From Setaria digitata (Eukaryota > Nematoda > Chromadorea > Rhabditida > Setariidae): DNA of 64,000 bases. Shown here in pieces: positions 1-12,100 of this stretch (position 1 is its first letter; every line of letters starts with the position of its first letter). The translations under genes and the position numbers were made by a program. Below the pieces are notes generated by a model that ran no database searches, was not told the DNA's origin, and worked only from the letters and a program-made list of their open reading frames with translations. The stretch is from NCBI GenBank assembly GCA_003640385.1, contig RCAB01000081.1, forward strand, positions 62,001-126,000. The letters are read 5' to 3'.

Positions 1-1223
1 TAGCCAAAAAAAATTAAATTAAATAAAAGCTGTTAATCAATTCTTTTCTTTTACCATCGTAAAAAAAAAAAATTCTGTTCGAAATATTTAATGCGACTAA
101 GTTTACAGCTTACCACAGTCCTATTTACGGTACGTGGCTCGCCAGGACCATAAATTCCGCGGTATCTGAGAGCACATGTCTTTAAGGCATTACTGTTACT
201 TTCTACTACGTATTTTTCGGCTACTGCTTTAGATGCTGCATAGTAGGAATAATACTGCAAATTAAATTCTAGCATTAATAGTGTGGAATTAATTTTGAAG
301 TAATCATTTTTGGTTCTTCATTAACAACTTACATTTATAAACTTGAGCATTTATCATTTGATTTCAGCATGAATCTAATCTAAATTTATTATTTTCAACA
401 AAGTAGTCCGCGAAATTAATTTGCGAAGTTAAGTCAGCTATAACCTGAAATTATTAACCTAGATGTGGTTAACTTGAAATGAGTACCTTAGTTGGATGCG
501 GATAAGGCGTCGATTCATCAGCATCGTGCAGCTCTTCATCAGTAAAGATTACAGCTACAGAACTTGCAAATATGAATCTTTGAACGCCATTGAAACGACA
601 TCGTTCCAGTACACGTTTAGTGCCGATCACGTTGATTTCAAATATCATCTCCTTGTCCAGCTTTATTTTTAATTCCCATCATTACTTCATGCAACTTATT
701 ACACTGCATTTATTGAACGATTAATTAAGAAGTCTACTTACAGAAGCACCACCGCTCATGCCATAAGCAGCAATATGAAAGCAAGCAGCACAGCCATTTA
801 GAGCTTCATCCAGTGTTTCTGTGTCCAATAAAGAACCCTATAAAGGTTTTGCAATTTATAAAATTTCGATTTAACTCAGTTTAAACGTGATTTCCATGTT
901 GCCAGTTAGGTGAGTGGCGTATGCACTGAAAACTGATCACGGCTATTTGGTGTTAGCGCTGGTTTTTTTCGTTAATCATTAAAAATTTCACTGTAACGGG
1001 AAAGATTACGCCGATCTTTTCAATCTCGACTAGTTTGGTGATTATCTTGGCAAATGCAAACCATTATTCGCGTTGTGAGAGATTCGTTCAGTTTCAGAAT
1101 TGGCACATCAGAAAACTTGACATCTAGGATTACAGTGTGAAAGCCGTGTTCTTGAAGTTCACGAGCTAAGTGCTGTCCAAAATATCCTCCACCACCGACA
1201 ATACACATACGAGAATTTTCCAT
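1..1223 (-). CDS. SDR42E1-like / 3-beta-hydroxysteroid dehydrogenase-like protein, 5' part
   Basis: This is an extended short-chain dehydrogenase/reductase, NAD(P)-dependent, probably acting on a sterol or steroid-like substrate. The exons read on the minus strand are 1223-1062, 837-742, 660-487 and 254-129, all joined in phase 0; the gene continues beyond base 1. The N-terminus carries the nucleotide-binding motif [11 protein letters not shown] (about residues 10-20). Further on come [10 protein letters not shown], an acidic/hydrophobic helix, the catalytic [11 protein letters not shown] (the YxxxK pair) and GIYGPGE. HIA(A/S)YGMSG and GIYGPGE match human SDR42E1 better than other SDRs as I remember it. 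The start is the first ATG, two bases after an acceptor-like CTTTTAAG. The C-terminal substrate part is outside the window, so the substrate cannot be judged. The end of exon 1 (ATG|GTTTGC) is the weakest junction. Confidence 0.85.
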
Positions 1224-2110
1224 TCCTTAAAAGAAAAATCCTTTGATACTTTAAACTGAGAAAAAAAGTGATGAATGAAGATCAAACGATTATATTGTAA
1301 TTACTGCATAGACTTTTTAAATGAGAAGATTCTGGTTAAGCTTAGACGATTGAAATATCACAAGAATCAAATCCAAATGATTGTTGATTCGTAGGGAAAA
1401 AGCATGGCAGCATATTGATCGAAAAATATGCAAATATCTGACGGAGGTTTTATTTTGTTTGATATCACCAGAAGTAAAAAGAGTAAAAAGCAAATTTTCA
1501 AATTTAACTAATTTCGAATTAACTGAATAAAAATATATTCAGAATGAGAGAAGCGTTCGTAATTTCAATGTAAAAATATATTGATTAATAGACATAATTA
1601 ATTTCATCTCGTATTTCTAACTTGATCAAAAGCTATTAGCTAGAAGAGTGAGCGGATTCCGATCTTCCATCATTACACAGGCAATAACTATTTTCCACAA
1701 GCAACTATTCTCCATCAGAAAAGAAAGCTTTTGGTCTTTTTACCTGACAAAAAATGCTACTTGTGAAAGGAAGAAAAAATGATAAAATGCTGTGACAAAC
1801 AAGTAAAATTTTTTTATACTCCTTCGATCAAAACAAATAAGGAAAGAAAATAAAAAATATTCATAAATAATGACAATTTGATTTTAGTTTTAGTTTCTCA
1901 TGAACTGTTGAGAGTGCAATAATAACTTCTTCTAATCAGACAACATTTTTATATGAAAAAAATTTTTTTTATTTACCAAAATTAACGAGAAGGGTTTTTA
2001 AAAAAAATGTATGCCATGATTGACTGTCTGATTATCTAAAATTGAAAAAAAATCCTTATATGCCGTTTTTTCTGAATGTACTACGAGTGTTAAATTTTTC
2101 TTAAGTGTTT

Positions 2111-2192
2111 TAAAAAAATTTTGTCAATAAATTAATGAAAATATTTTTTTTTTAAAAAAATTTTGTCAATAAATTAATGAAAATATTTTTTT
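2111..2192. repeat. Tandem direct duplication of about 41 bp
   Basis: The segment TAAAAAAATTTTGTCAATAA and its continuation through ATTAATGAAAATATTTTTTT occurs twice back to back with nearly no difference. It is AT-rich and non-coding. It looks like a recent local slippage or unequal-exchange duplication. Confidence 0.8.
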
Positions 2193-2966
2193 TTGTTTGT
2201 TGTTAATAATGAAAATTTGATGGAATTACAGTATGAAAGACCAATTTTTAATTTGTTGACAAAATTGACAATCAATTTTTACAAAGAATGAAAATTTAAG
2301 ATATGAACAAAATTTGTCGGTGAATTTTCTATCAAATTTTTTTAAAAAAAAATATTATTCTTATGAATAAGGAAGTATTACAAGAAAAGCTGAGGGTGTA
2401 ATTTCATTCTATCTTTTAAACGAACAGAATCAGGTTTTCGAAATGGTCAAAATGCAAGAATTTAAATGGAATGCAAAAGTGATTTCGAAATTTTCATCAG
2501 TAAAATTGTTAGTAACTAAAATTTGAGCGATCTCATTCGCAGTAATTGCTGAGCAGCTCTAATTTGATGGAATACTGTTTTGGGATATAGCTGAAAGTTT
2601 AGGATAGCAATAGGTAAAGAAATCTGAAGTGTAAAAACTGACATAATACGTCTTGGGGCAAACTTCCAAAGCTTCTGAAAGTGGTCGAGTGACACTTATT
2701 GTAATCAATGTAAGTGAAAATTTGAATAGCAAATTTGCAATAACAAATGAAGTTTAGGCTTCTAATTATAGTGGATACTTGGTTTTCAATTCCAACTAAA
2801 ATTTTTAAAATTAGAACGAAATTGCGCACAATTTGAAATTCACTAATAAAATGAATAAGATCGCTGAAAATGATGTCACTGTCACCGTTGTCGAATGGAG
2901 CAAATGCGCACAGCTCAGGAAGGATTCGCATGAAAGACTGATTACAATATCAGTGATTTCTATCGG

Positions 2967-3060
2967 AGCGGTACAGGGTACAGGGTGCGGGGTTCGGGAT
3001 GCAAGATGCGGGTGCGGGGTGCGGGGTTGGGAAATGGGAAGGGGTGGAAGGGAGGAAACT
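2967..3060. repeat. G-rich degenerate short repeat patch
   Basis: Within AT-rich DNA the plus strand suddenly shows repeated G runs in a degenerate TGCGGGGT / GTACAGGGT pattern, followed by GGGAAGGGG and GGAAGGGAGG. Many G3-G4 runs are close together, which could allow a G-quadruplex on the plus strand. I see no gene here. Confidence 0.6.
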
Positions 3061-4053
3061 GAAAGACAAGTCGGGAGAGAAGAAAATATTTGATGTCAGT
3101 TCGATTCTAATCACTCCTTCAAATAAATGTTGTTTCGTGGTGAACCCCGAAATGTAGTTTGACATTGCTAGGAATAGATTAATGCCTGATTGTTTTTCAG
3201 TTAGAATAAGTTTCAAAATTTTAAAGTGCATTAAAAGAATTAGGTATTTTGTTTCAAATTGAAATTTTTGTACTCAAATTTTAAAGCAAACAAACACTAT
3301 AAGTTATTATTATTAGATTTATTACTCTAAGACGAATGAAAAAAAGCGATGTAAAAAAAGCTTTATCATGTCATGTCACATTTTCATCATTTACGTCAAA
3401 CAAGCAGCTCAACTTTATTATATGAAATTTCTGAAGTTAGGTAATAATCTACTGATCAGGGTTACTAATCAAACGGTGTCAAATTTTATTTCAGGAACTG
3501 AAATAAATTAAATAAGAAATTATAGCAGTTCTATTTCAATCACCGCGAAACTGATTGGAAATGAAAAAAGAAAAAATATTTGAGAAAGAGTTAATATATT
3601 TCATACATAAACATCATCATTCGTTATTGTTAGTTATCTTATCTTTGATCGATATCCTTTACAAACGATTAATTATTCTTTTAAAATTTCACTTATTTAA
3701 TCATCCAACTTTTTCTCATATTCCATTCATTTTATTTTATTTTTAATTCACTGTTATAGTTGTGACAAAATTTACTCAAGCAGTTATTTTTGAACTCAAG
3801 AAATTTACTACATTCCAGGCATGACAAAATACTAAAATTTAAAAAGTCAATCAAAAAAAGAACAAAAAAAGCCAAGTCGCATTCAATTAGCATAATTAAT
3901 TTCCGTGCTGCTGAATTGTCAATTAAGACAAGTGTGCTGCAGGAAAAAGAACAAGCATTTGAAGCAGTACAGTCTTCCACTTAATATAAATTACAAAACT
4001 AATTTAAAAAACGATAATGCGAACACTGAAAAATTGAAAAGTTCCTTAATTAG

Positions 4054-4092
4054 TATATATATATATATATATACAAATTATATATATATATC
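4054..4092. repeat. TA microsatellite
   Basis: A nearly pure TA dinucleotide tract is interrupted by a short CAAATT segment. It is a plain microsatellite. Confidence 0.9.
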
Positions 4093-5338
4093 TGTTACAG
4101 TTGAACTGAGACTTATGACATGTTTTCCAGTTCAATATTTAGCAGAACCAGTGTTATGATGACATCTGTGAAGCGAGTAAATCCAGGATTTCTAATTTCG
4201 AAATGCCGCATGAAAATTCAAAAAAAATTTTAAAACTAATTTTTTATGAAGTGCGAATTTAAAAAAAAAAAAAAAAAAATTGGATTTTTATGAAGTAATT
4301 CAGCAGTAGGTAACTGGAAGCATCCATATTCAGATTACTGGTGCAATAGAAAAATTTACGTTATGTTAATAAAATGGAATTATTTAGAATAATTAGAAAC
4401 TTTCCCCTTAGATCTGGGCTAATTACCAAAAAATAATTAACGCGCAAATTCCACGCACTTCTAGAAAATTCTCATCTTCGTTACTGCAGAGTTCTATTAT
4501 ACTTTTAAATACTCGTGATCATTGGATTAATTTTGTATTTTTGGAAAAAAATCGCTTCTATTAAAAAGTTTTGCAACCTTTTTTTTTAAAATTTATTCTT
4601 CCGCTCTGCTTAAGTGAAATAAATTTCAACGAAAGCTGAAATAAACAATTTTATTCTCGATAAATGTTTCATAACCGGTTCCATTAAATCTTTAAACCAT
4701 TCAATTGCATTTCACAATTTGCATATTATTTCCTTTCATCTCAAATTCCCTTTTATTCAACATTTTATGATCCTTTTTAGTGATGAAATTTATTCATAAA
4801 CTTTTAAATGAATTGAAAATTTTTAAGTACAATAGAATTTCATCTTTGCTTTCTCTCTTCTCTTCTTTATCTTTTTAAAATACAAACAAATAAAAGAAGT
4901 AATAATCAAAGATCCAATTTTATTGTTTATACAAGGGAGAGCAATGAATGAAAATTTGAAGAAGCGATGATATTATAGCAAGCAACAATTAGAATTGAAC
5001 AAACCAACAATGATTTCTTTGCAATGTATAAGCCCTATAGAAGGATGACTTTTTTTGAAGATTCTTGTAAATTGCGAAACAAACATGGAAATGCTATAAA
5101 ACGACCTGGAATGAATTTTCAGGTCAGAACTCGTTCCATCGTCATTTCCTCGTACCTTATTTGTTTCTCTATTTCTCGTTCCACTCTTACTTGCTTCGAC
5201 TATTTCTCTTTTAGCTCGTCAACGTTCTCAACTGAAAGCAACTGCATCTGAAACTGACTGACTAATTTTGAAATTATCCGTAGATGATTCTGGGATGAAT
5301 TCACAATCCTCAACTCAATCACTTGTTCTTTTGCAGCG

Positions 5339-6355
5339 ATGGAAAGATTTTTTGAGATTCTCGTCCTAAGCAGTTTCGCAGCTCTGATTCAGGGAGATGA
5401 AACAGGTTATTCAAGGCAGCTGATGCTTGGGAAAACTCTTATGGGAGGTTCAAGTCCTACACTTATGCAGCACAGTCCGGCAGATGAAATTTTTAGAGCT
5501 TGCTGTAGTGCTGAAAGGATTAGTGGTTATTGCACTGATGAACTTTGTAGCATTAGTAAAATTGCTCTGATGACTGCAGATAAGGTAAATTTTTCTTTTT
5601 CTTCATTCTTAAAGTTAAAAATTTTACTAAGAATTGATAGGTATCGGAATTTAAATTTTTTATCGTTGGATGGCAAGATTTCTGTCTCTTCATTATTTCA
5701 CACAGCCACAGCTTAAATTAATTGTCAATGTAAAATCTTAATTGGGCAAGTGTGCTGAAATTCCTCTAGCTTATTCCAGATATAATAGTTCTTATGTTCT
5801 CCATTATTGTTTATAAAATTTGTTAGAAGACTTATTTGAACCAGATTTTAAGGCGAAGAAATTTGGACAAAAGAAAAACTTTTGAGTAATCCGAATGTAA
5901 ATTTCATTGACAAAGAAGACTTTAAAAGCTACTTTTCTTTTATGTCCTTTTCTTTTGATCAGTTTTAATTTCCTTTGAGTTTATCTGAGAAATTATTTCT
6001 GGAATTATAGTTCGTCAGCACTGGAATGCAATGCGGGAAAGAACTGCGAAAGATTTTTGGCTGTGCAGTAGAAGGGAAGGATCAGACCGGTTGCTGTGCT
6101 GCAAAGTAAGTTCACATTGCACAGAAATTCTTCGGTTTCGGAATTTTATTTTTAATTTCCTTTTGCTGATTTCCTTTTCCTATCTCGTTCATTCAATTTT
6201 TATAACCGAATGATTTCTCCAGGCAAGTACCGGCAGATTGTTACGATTACTGTAGTGGAGAAGCGAAACTGGACTTAAGAAATCCAAAATTTACTTGTCT
6301 GGTCTATTCTGCTCCAATTTTGGAATGTTTGAAGGCAAATTTATCTCCTGAGTGA
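5339..6355 (+). CDS. Secreted DB-module protein 1
   Basis: The exons are 5339-5584, 6011-6105 and 6223-6355 (introns of phase 0 and phase 2), giving 157 residues. An N-terminal signal peptide (MERFFEILVLSSFAALIQG) is followed by a spacer and one Cys-rich domain. Its twelve cysteines are spaced CC, C, C, C, C, CC, C, C, C, C, including RACCSAERISGYC, GCCAAK and DYCSGEA. This matches the nematode DB module (Pfam DB family). The family's molecular role is not firmly known; the protein should be extracellular with about six disulphides. A splice acceptor (TTCTTTTGCAG) ends two bases before the ATG and is not paired with an upstream donor I can see, consistent with spliced-leader addition. The next gene downstream is a paralogue with the same intron phases. 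Confidence 0.88.
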
Positions 6356-7620
6356 AAAAAAATATTTACTTTTCTATTTTTATAAGGTAATTTCCTTGCC
6401 TATAAGTGTTAATTTTTCCAGTAGCGTGATGGCAAATATAATATTAAAAGAAAGAAATATCACTGCTAATTTATCATGATTATTAATTACAATCTATTAA
6501 TTAGGCTACCCCAGATCAGGAAATACGTTAACATTGCTATTGAATCATTTTCTACTAGTACTTGACATTTTGTTGTTTTCATTTATCACAATATAGTTTT
6601 ATCTGTTTTTAATCAAAATAAATATTAATTTTCGCCAAGATGTGTAAACGCTTCATGCAGTTAACCACGCAAAACTAAAAAAAAGAAATAAAATTGGAGT
6701 TGAAACAAAAGGAAAATTTTTTAAAACTAACCAATTTAGTGTTTTATCATCATTGCATTAAATTATTAATAATGTTAAAAGTAAATTTTTCATTTAAATG
6801 TTGTTTGCTTTAAATGATTTTTTTTTTTTTACCTGAAAACAAAAGGAGGAAATTTAGCATGAAGATATGTTCATTTAAATGGAAAATTTAAAACAGTGAT
6901 GGAATACTTTGTACAAATTCAAGACGATTTGTCGAAATTTTTTTATTGTTCGTGTTGAAAAAATATTGGAATAATTTTTGAATTGCAAATTAAAGGCGCA
7001 TAAGTTGCGGGCTTGTTAAATATAAATAGATTTTAGTTGGGAGTACAAAGAACTGCAGAACAATCAAACTGCACTTATAAAATTGCTAATAAGTTAAATC
7101 GTTCATTATATTTTAAATATGAATACTTTTCGTGTTTTAATCACCCCTTTCATTAAATTTAATAATTGATCACTTCAATACGACTTAAGTAATTTTTAGT
7201 CTTATAAAGTGGAGTGTCTCAGAATTGGAAATCTAATTCATGGAAAATTTTAAAAAGTTGCTGATTGTCTGCAGACTGTGCTTCGATTAATATTACTAAA
7301 ACATCAAAATTGTTATTGTGTTCTTTTATTCAACATTTTAATCTTCTCAAAAAAATTTTAGCAAATAAGTTTATTATCAATACGTCATAGTTTGAATATA
7401 ATATAGCATGTTTGAATATGTCGATATTTTTTTCTTTCTTTTTTGTGATTTGCAACATTTTTCTTTTATATCATGGAACTTTTGCATCTCAATTTTTTAG
7501 GCAGCTTTAATTTTTTGCGTCAACCGAATGATGATAACTGATAATTGCTTGATAGTTTTGATTTTTTTTTTTGTTTTTTCTCAAACGGAGAATTTTTGAA
7601 TGAGGAAAAATTTAGAGCAG
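6356..7620. other. Intergenic region between the DB-module paralogues
   Basis: About 1.26 kb of AT-rich DNA with no supportable gene. Just before the downstream gene there is a T-rich tract and an acceptor-like AAATTTAG about five bases ahead of its likely ATG. Confidence 0.6.
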
Positions 7621-9127
7621 ATGAGATGGTACATGGAATGTACAGCTTCATTGTGCTTCTTTCTAACAGTCATATTAGACGGAACATTAGCGCTAAGTGC
7701 AAATGCGCAGTATCGAGAATGTTGTGATAAGAAAAAAGATACCAATGATTGGTGCAAAAGACAACTTTGCACATTTAATCTGAACCTTGCACAAGTAAGC
7801 ATGCCGCTTTTCATAAATTTTCTTTTCTCGAGAATAACCGCTGCAACAAAATGGACTTGCAAGAAATGAACCGTTCGAACAAATCAAACTTTCCACGAAT
7901 GGCAATTATTTTTACCCTATTAAAAGCTATTCAGCAAGCTTATTTTCATTCTGAAATTGAAATTTTTATGATTTTTGTTGAAGTTTTATAATGACATTTT
8001 CTTTTTGCAATGAGCTAAAAATTTTTAAGGTTTTTTTGTTTATTTCTTAAAGTCAAGTTTGATCTAGCAAAACCACTTACTAACTGACTAGTTTATTTGC
8101 ATCTGCAAATCTTTTCTATATGCAATATTTCAGATTAATTTAAATCCGTTAATTTTGCAGCAAATATAATTTATTGAAAATTCCAGTGAAATCTTTTAAT
8201 AGAAATTCAATAAGTTACGAATGTGTTACAACTTCACTTTTTCTCTATTGTGGAAAATCACTAAAAATTACAAAAGTTCTATTAGATTATTAAATGTAAT
8301 AGCATTACATTTTACTGAATGGGGAAAACAACGAAGTTAATTGCAGGCCTTAATTACTTATCCAGTGTGCAGCAATTTCGATAATACAATGGCGAATATA
8401 TGGCAATGTGCTCGTGGCAATCGTGATCATACGAAATGCTGCAGAAAAAAGTAAGAAATCGAATAAGTGAAGAACAAGTTTTTTGAAGTACCATTACAAG
8501 AGAAATTCCTGTCTTAAGAATTAGTGTGCAAGCATCTTTCAAATCATTGAACTGATGACAGAAAACTTCGGGAATAAAGGTAATCTGAGAATTCATTCCT
8601 TCCGCGATATGACAACAATTTTAGTAATTATCTATTATTATTTGTTTTGCAATCAATGCATACTTGTAATACTTCCACAAGAGAAATTTTAATTACTTGG
8701 GACTTACTGTTTGTTTCTAATTTTTTGCTCCTAAAAGAAATGTTTAAATCTATTAAAATTTAGTGGATATTATTAACATTTTTCTCGAGAAATTTGAATT
8801 TACTGCTATATATACAATCCAACAATGTGAGATTAAATGAATCAGAATAATGATTCGAAAATCGAAACTTTGGTCGGAAGAAAAATTTGTGACAATTTAT
8901 GAGAATGCTAAGTAGCATTTTACAGTGGATATTAACGTAGATAGACATACATCTTTATCTTATCGCAGTCATTTAATTATTATGCTAATTATCAGTTTTT
9001 CAGAGGGGTTTCGCAAAATTGTCAACGTCACTGCAACGGCAAAGCAACGAATAATGCAATCGATCCATCATGTTTTCTTTATTTTGATCAAATGTTGAGT
9101 TGTTTTAGGAAAAACTACGGAAAATAA
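7621..9127 (+). CDS. Secreted DB-module protein 2
   Basis: The exons are 7621-7794, 8347-8450 and 9004-9127, giving 133 residues. The start at 7621 was chosen because an acceptor-like AAATTTAG lies just upstream and the next residues form a good signal peptide (core TASLCFFLTVILDGTLALSA). An ATG at 7600 would add seven residues. The mature part has twelve cysteines in the DB-module order, with RECCDKKKDTNDWC, KCCRKK and RHCNGKA as landmarks. Intron phases (0, then 2) and positions relative to the cysteines equal those of the DB protein at 5339-6355, so the pair arose by tandem duplication. Outside the cysteines the sequences have diverged strongly, so the duplication is old. The function is unknown; secretion is inferred from the signal peptide. 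Confidence 0.87.
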
Positions 9128-12100
9128 TATATTTCATTGCAAAAAAATATCCTAATGAATTTTAATCTTTCCTAATAAAAATTTAATAACTGAGTTGGTT
9201 ATAAGAAGCATTTCTTACGGTGAAATTATTGAAATTTTGACGCCATCACTAGCAGAATGAACAGTAAAAATAAAACATGAATAGAACTAATTAGTGAATG
9301 CAATTAACTTGAATTTAATCATATGCTAAGAAATGAATGAATTTTACGTGCATTTTAAATTTGCATTGAAAAAAAAGGAAAACGATATGCATATTTTCAC
9401 AAAAAAAAAAAGACTGATTATAAATATAACTAGAAATATCTACGGATAATAGAAAAAATAGTAAATCACAGATGAAGCAGGAGAGATTGACAACTGTGAT
9501 TTAATTATTTAACACACAAATATGTCAGAAAGTTAGAGAAAATGGAAAGCTTATTTTAGTATCACTTGATAACTTCTTACAATATTTTTCACAATACTGA
9601 TATGGATAGATGATAAAATATAATTTCGGAGAAACAGCTATGATTTAGTTCACAGATCTTTATCAGCGATGTATCTTTCCTAATTTCGAATAAGCTTTTA
9701 CTGTGATTCATTTTTTTCGTCATCTTACTAAAGAAACTAATATTAATATTTACGGACAGTTATTCATTTATTTAATTATTTAAGCAAATAGAGCATTTGA
9801 ATTATTTTGGAAGGAAGGAGTTGAAAAATAATAAAATGATAATTGAAAAATGATATTACTAAAAGTTAAAATACTAAATGTATAAATGAAGGATATGTTT
9901 TATGCATTCCCACAATACCAATACTTTAGAGATCACATACAAGAGACTGTAACAGTTCTTACTTCAGCATCATGAATTTTTTCGTCTAAATTTTCACTTA
10001 ATTATGTTATCAGGAATTTAAATGATTTGACCAGGATTTATTTACATCAAAAATAAAGAATCTACCAATGAATAAATTCGATCCAAATATCATAATTAAT
10101 TAGAATCTATCCATCCATGCGTAGAATATTGCTTTTTGCAATTTTTTATTGAAATAATCGCCTAGCAAAAACATTTTCATAAATTTTTCGTACGTTTCAA
10201 ATCAAAAGTTGCTTTTTGAATTTATGCATCCATTGTGTTGAAGCAATATTTGGCTGTTTCTAGAGAATGATTGGATATGTTTAATTCAGTTCTAAAAATA
10301 ACTAAATTTTTTATTAACACTAGTTCTTACGATTATAACGATTTAATATTATCCCTTTTCCTCAATTTAATTTGCTTCCTTCACTTTGCCTTTTTTTAAA
10401 TTTTTCACTTTTTCTCCAGTGAAGTAATGCAAAAATCTATTAACTGTTAATTAATTGAGCATTCTTTTTTAATTAAATTAAATATTAGACAGTGATGCGT
10501 CATCTACTTTTTTGATGTTTTAAAAACCAGTCGCAAGAAAAAGCTTATCAAATTATAACAAATAGTTTATCAGCTATTACAAATTTATAATTGAGTTGAT
10601 CTAGTACAGAAACTTCCAGTAAAGAAAAAATTTTTTCAGCAATTTTTGATTGCACCATCTTTCTTTTTAAGATAGTTTGTTTTAAATTAATTTCAAACTT
10701 TCGCATTGCTGAGTTAAAAAGTATATTATTCTTTCGAGGAGAATGTTTGCTTGAGTAAATATTAGGAAGAAACATTAATAATTATAACAATTCGATGTAA
10801 AAGATAGACTATAACAGTAAGAGCTCTTGATTAACATAGTTTTTCTTATTTAATTTAATAATAATTTATTTTTTTTTCTTTTATACAAATAAAATTTCGT
10901 GTTTTTGTTTCTATTAATATTATTCGTTTCGAGAATAAAATTGCTAAATTACACCGATTGAGTAAAAATATTGAAGTAATTTATATCGATTTGATCAGCA
11001 TTGATTGAAATTAATATATAAATTACGTAATCATGTTCTTGTTAGATCTTTTCTGTTTCAAACAACTAACGCTTCTTCTTTGCGTTAGTATCTAGCGCAT
11101 TGAAATCTTCTGTTATTTCCGAGAACTTCTTAGATAATCTGAGGTTTACTGTTATATTTGCTTGTATAATTCAATTTTAACATGACAATTTATCCGGCTG
11201 CTGATTATTTTACAGTAATTTTTCTAAGTTCATTAATTATAGCCTGCAGCAACTGTAATAATTTGACAATAAGTGCTGAAAATTCTAAGAGAGTTAATTT
11301 GAATTAATATGTGATAAATTGCGCTTAGAAATAAATCTAAAATATCATTTTATAATTTTCCAGTAGATTTCATAACTTTTCGGTTATTAAATTATCAAAT
11401 TTCATATTTAAAAAAATCTGTCATGAATTTAAGCGTTTCTCTGCGAGAACTAATTTAATGCTGTTGCGAAAAGAAATCATTGAAATGAATAATTTCCAAT
11501 TAATAACTTTGGGAAGCAAAAAAATATTTAGTTCCATTTAAATTCATTTAAAGATTTGATTAATTAGCGCCACCACTGCTAAGGTCGCTGCTAAAATTAG
11601 TTTCTGCTTCTGTTTTGTAATATCAAATGATGTTTTGAAGACGTAATCACTGCTCCTGTTCATTAAGTTGGAAAATTCATTAGGTGCAAAGCCAAAATGC
11701 TGAAGGTCTCGGATTCCGGGTCATTGACTTCTAACAGTCCCACTCATTTTCTGAAATCATTGAATAAATTAGATTATAATATATACGTATGCTTCACAAT
11801 TTGTCATATTTCTGCATAACATTTGATTTTTAATGAGTTGAAACACGATGATGATGCCAGCATCCCCTAGTTCCCCCTTTCAATCACATCAGGGTATTTA
11901 GTTTTTGAATACTAAATCATCCAGTGCTTAAAATTGTCTAGTTCTCGATGCATCCAAAATTTCCAATTTTAATTTCAATTTCACATTCGTTATTTTCTTC
12001 ATTATTATTTATTCATTGCTAGAAAAATGGTAATGCTTAAAAATATCATATAAAAATGTTGGTCTACTGTAATTTTATCCAATAATTTCTATTTTAACAA

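Larger units (their letters stand above)
1224..5338. other. Intergenic region with simple repeats
   Basis: I see no supportable gene in these 4.1 kb. It contains a direct repeat of about 41 bp (2111-2192), a strikingly G-rich patch (about 2967-3060), a TA dinucleotide tract (about 4054-4092) and A-rich runs. The open frames here (for example 110 codons on the minus strand at 2599-2931) lack splice context and family resemblance. Confidence 0.6.

Noticed and set aside
2599..2931. 110-codon minus-strand open frame
   Set aside because: No signal, domain or splice context; composition follows the AT-rich background. It opposes another meaningless frame on the plus strand at 2833-3093.
5024..5251. 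75-codon plus-strand frame just upstream of the first DB-module gene
   Set aside because: It does not join in frame to the DB gene, whose own ATG directly follows an acceptor; Ser/Phe-rich low-complexity tail.
7581..7905. Minus-strand frames of 70-93 codons
   Set aside because: They are antisense shadows of the signal-peptide exon of the second DB-module gene.
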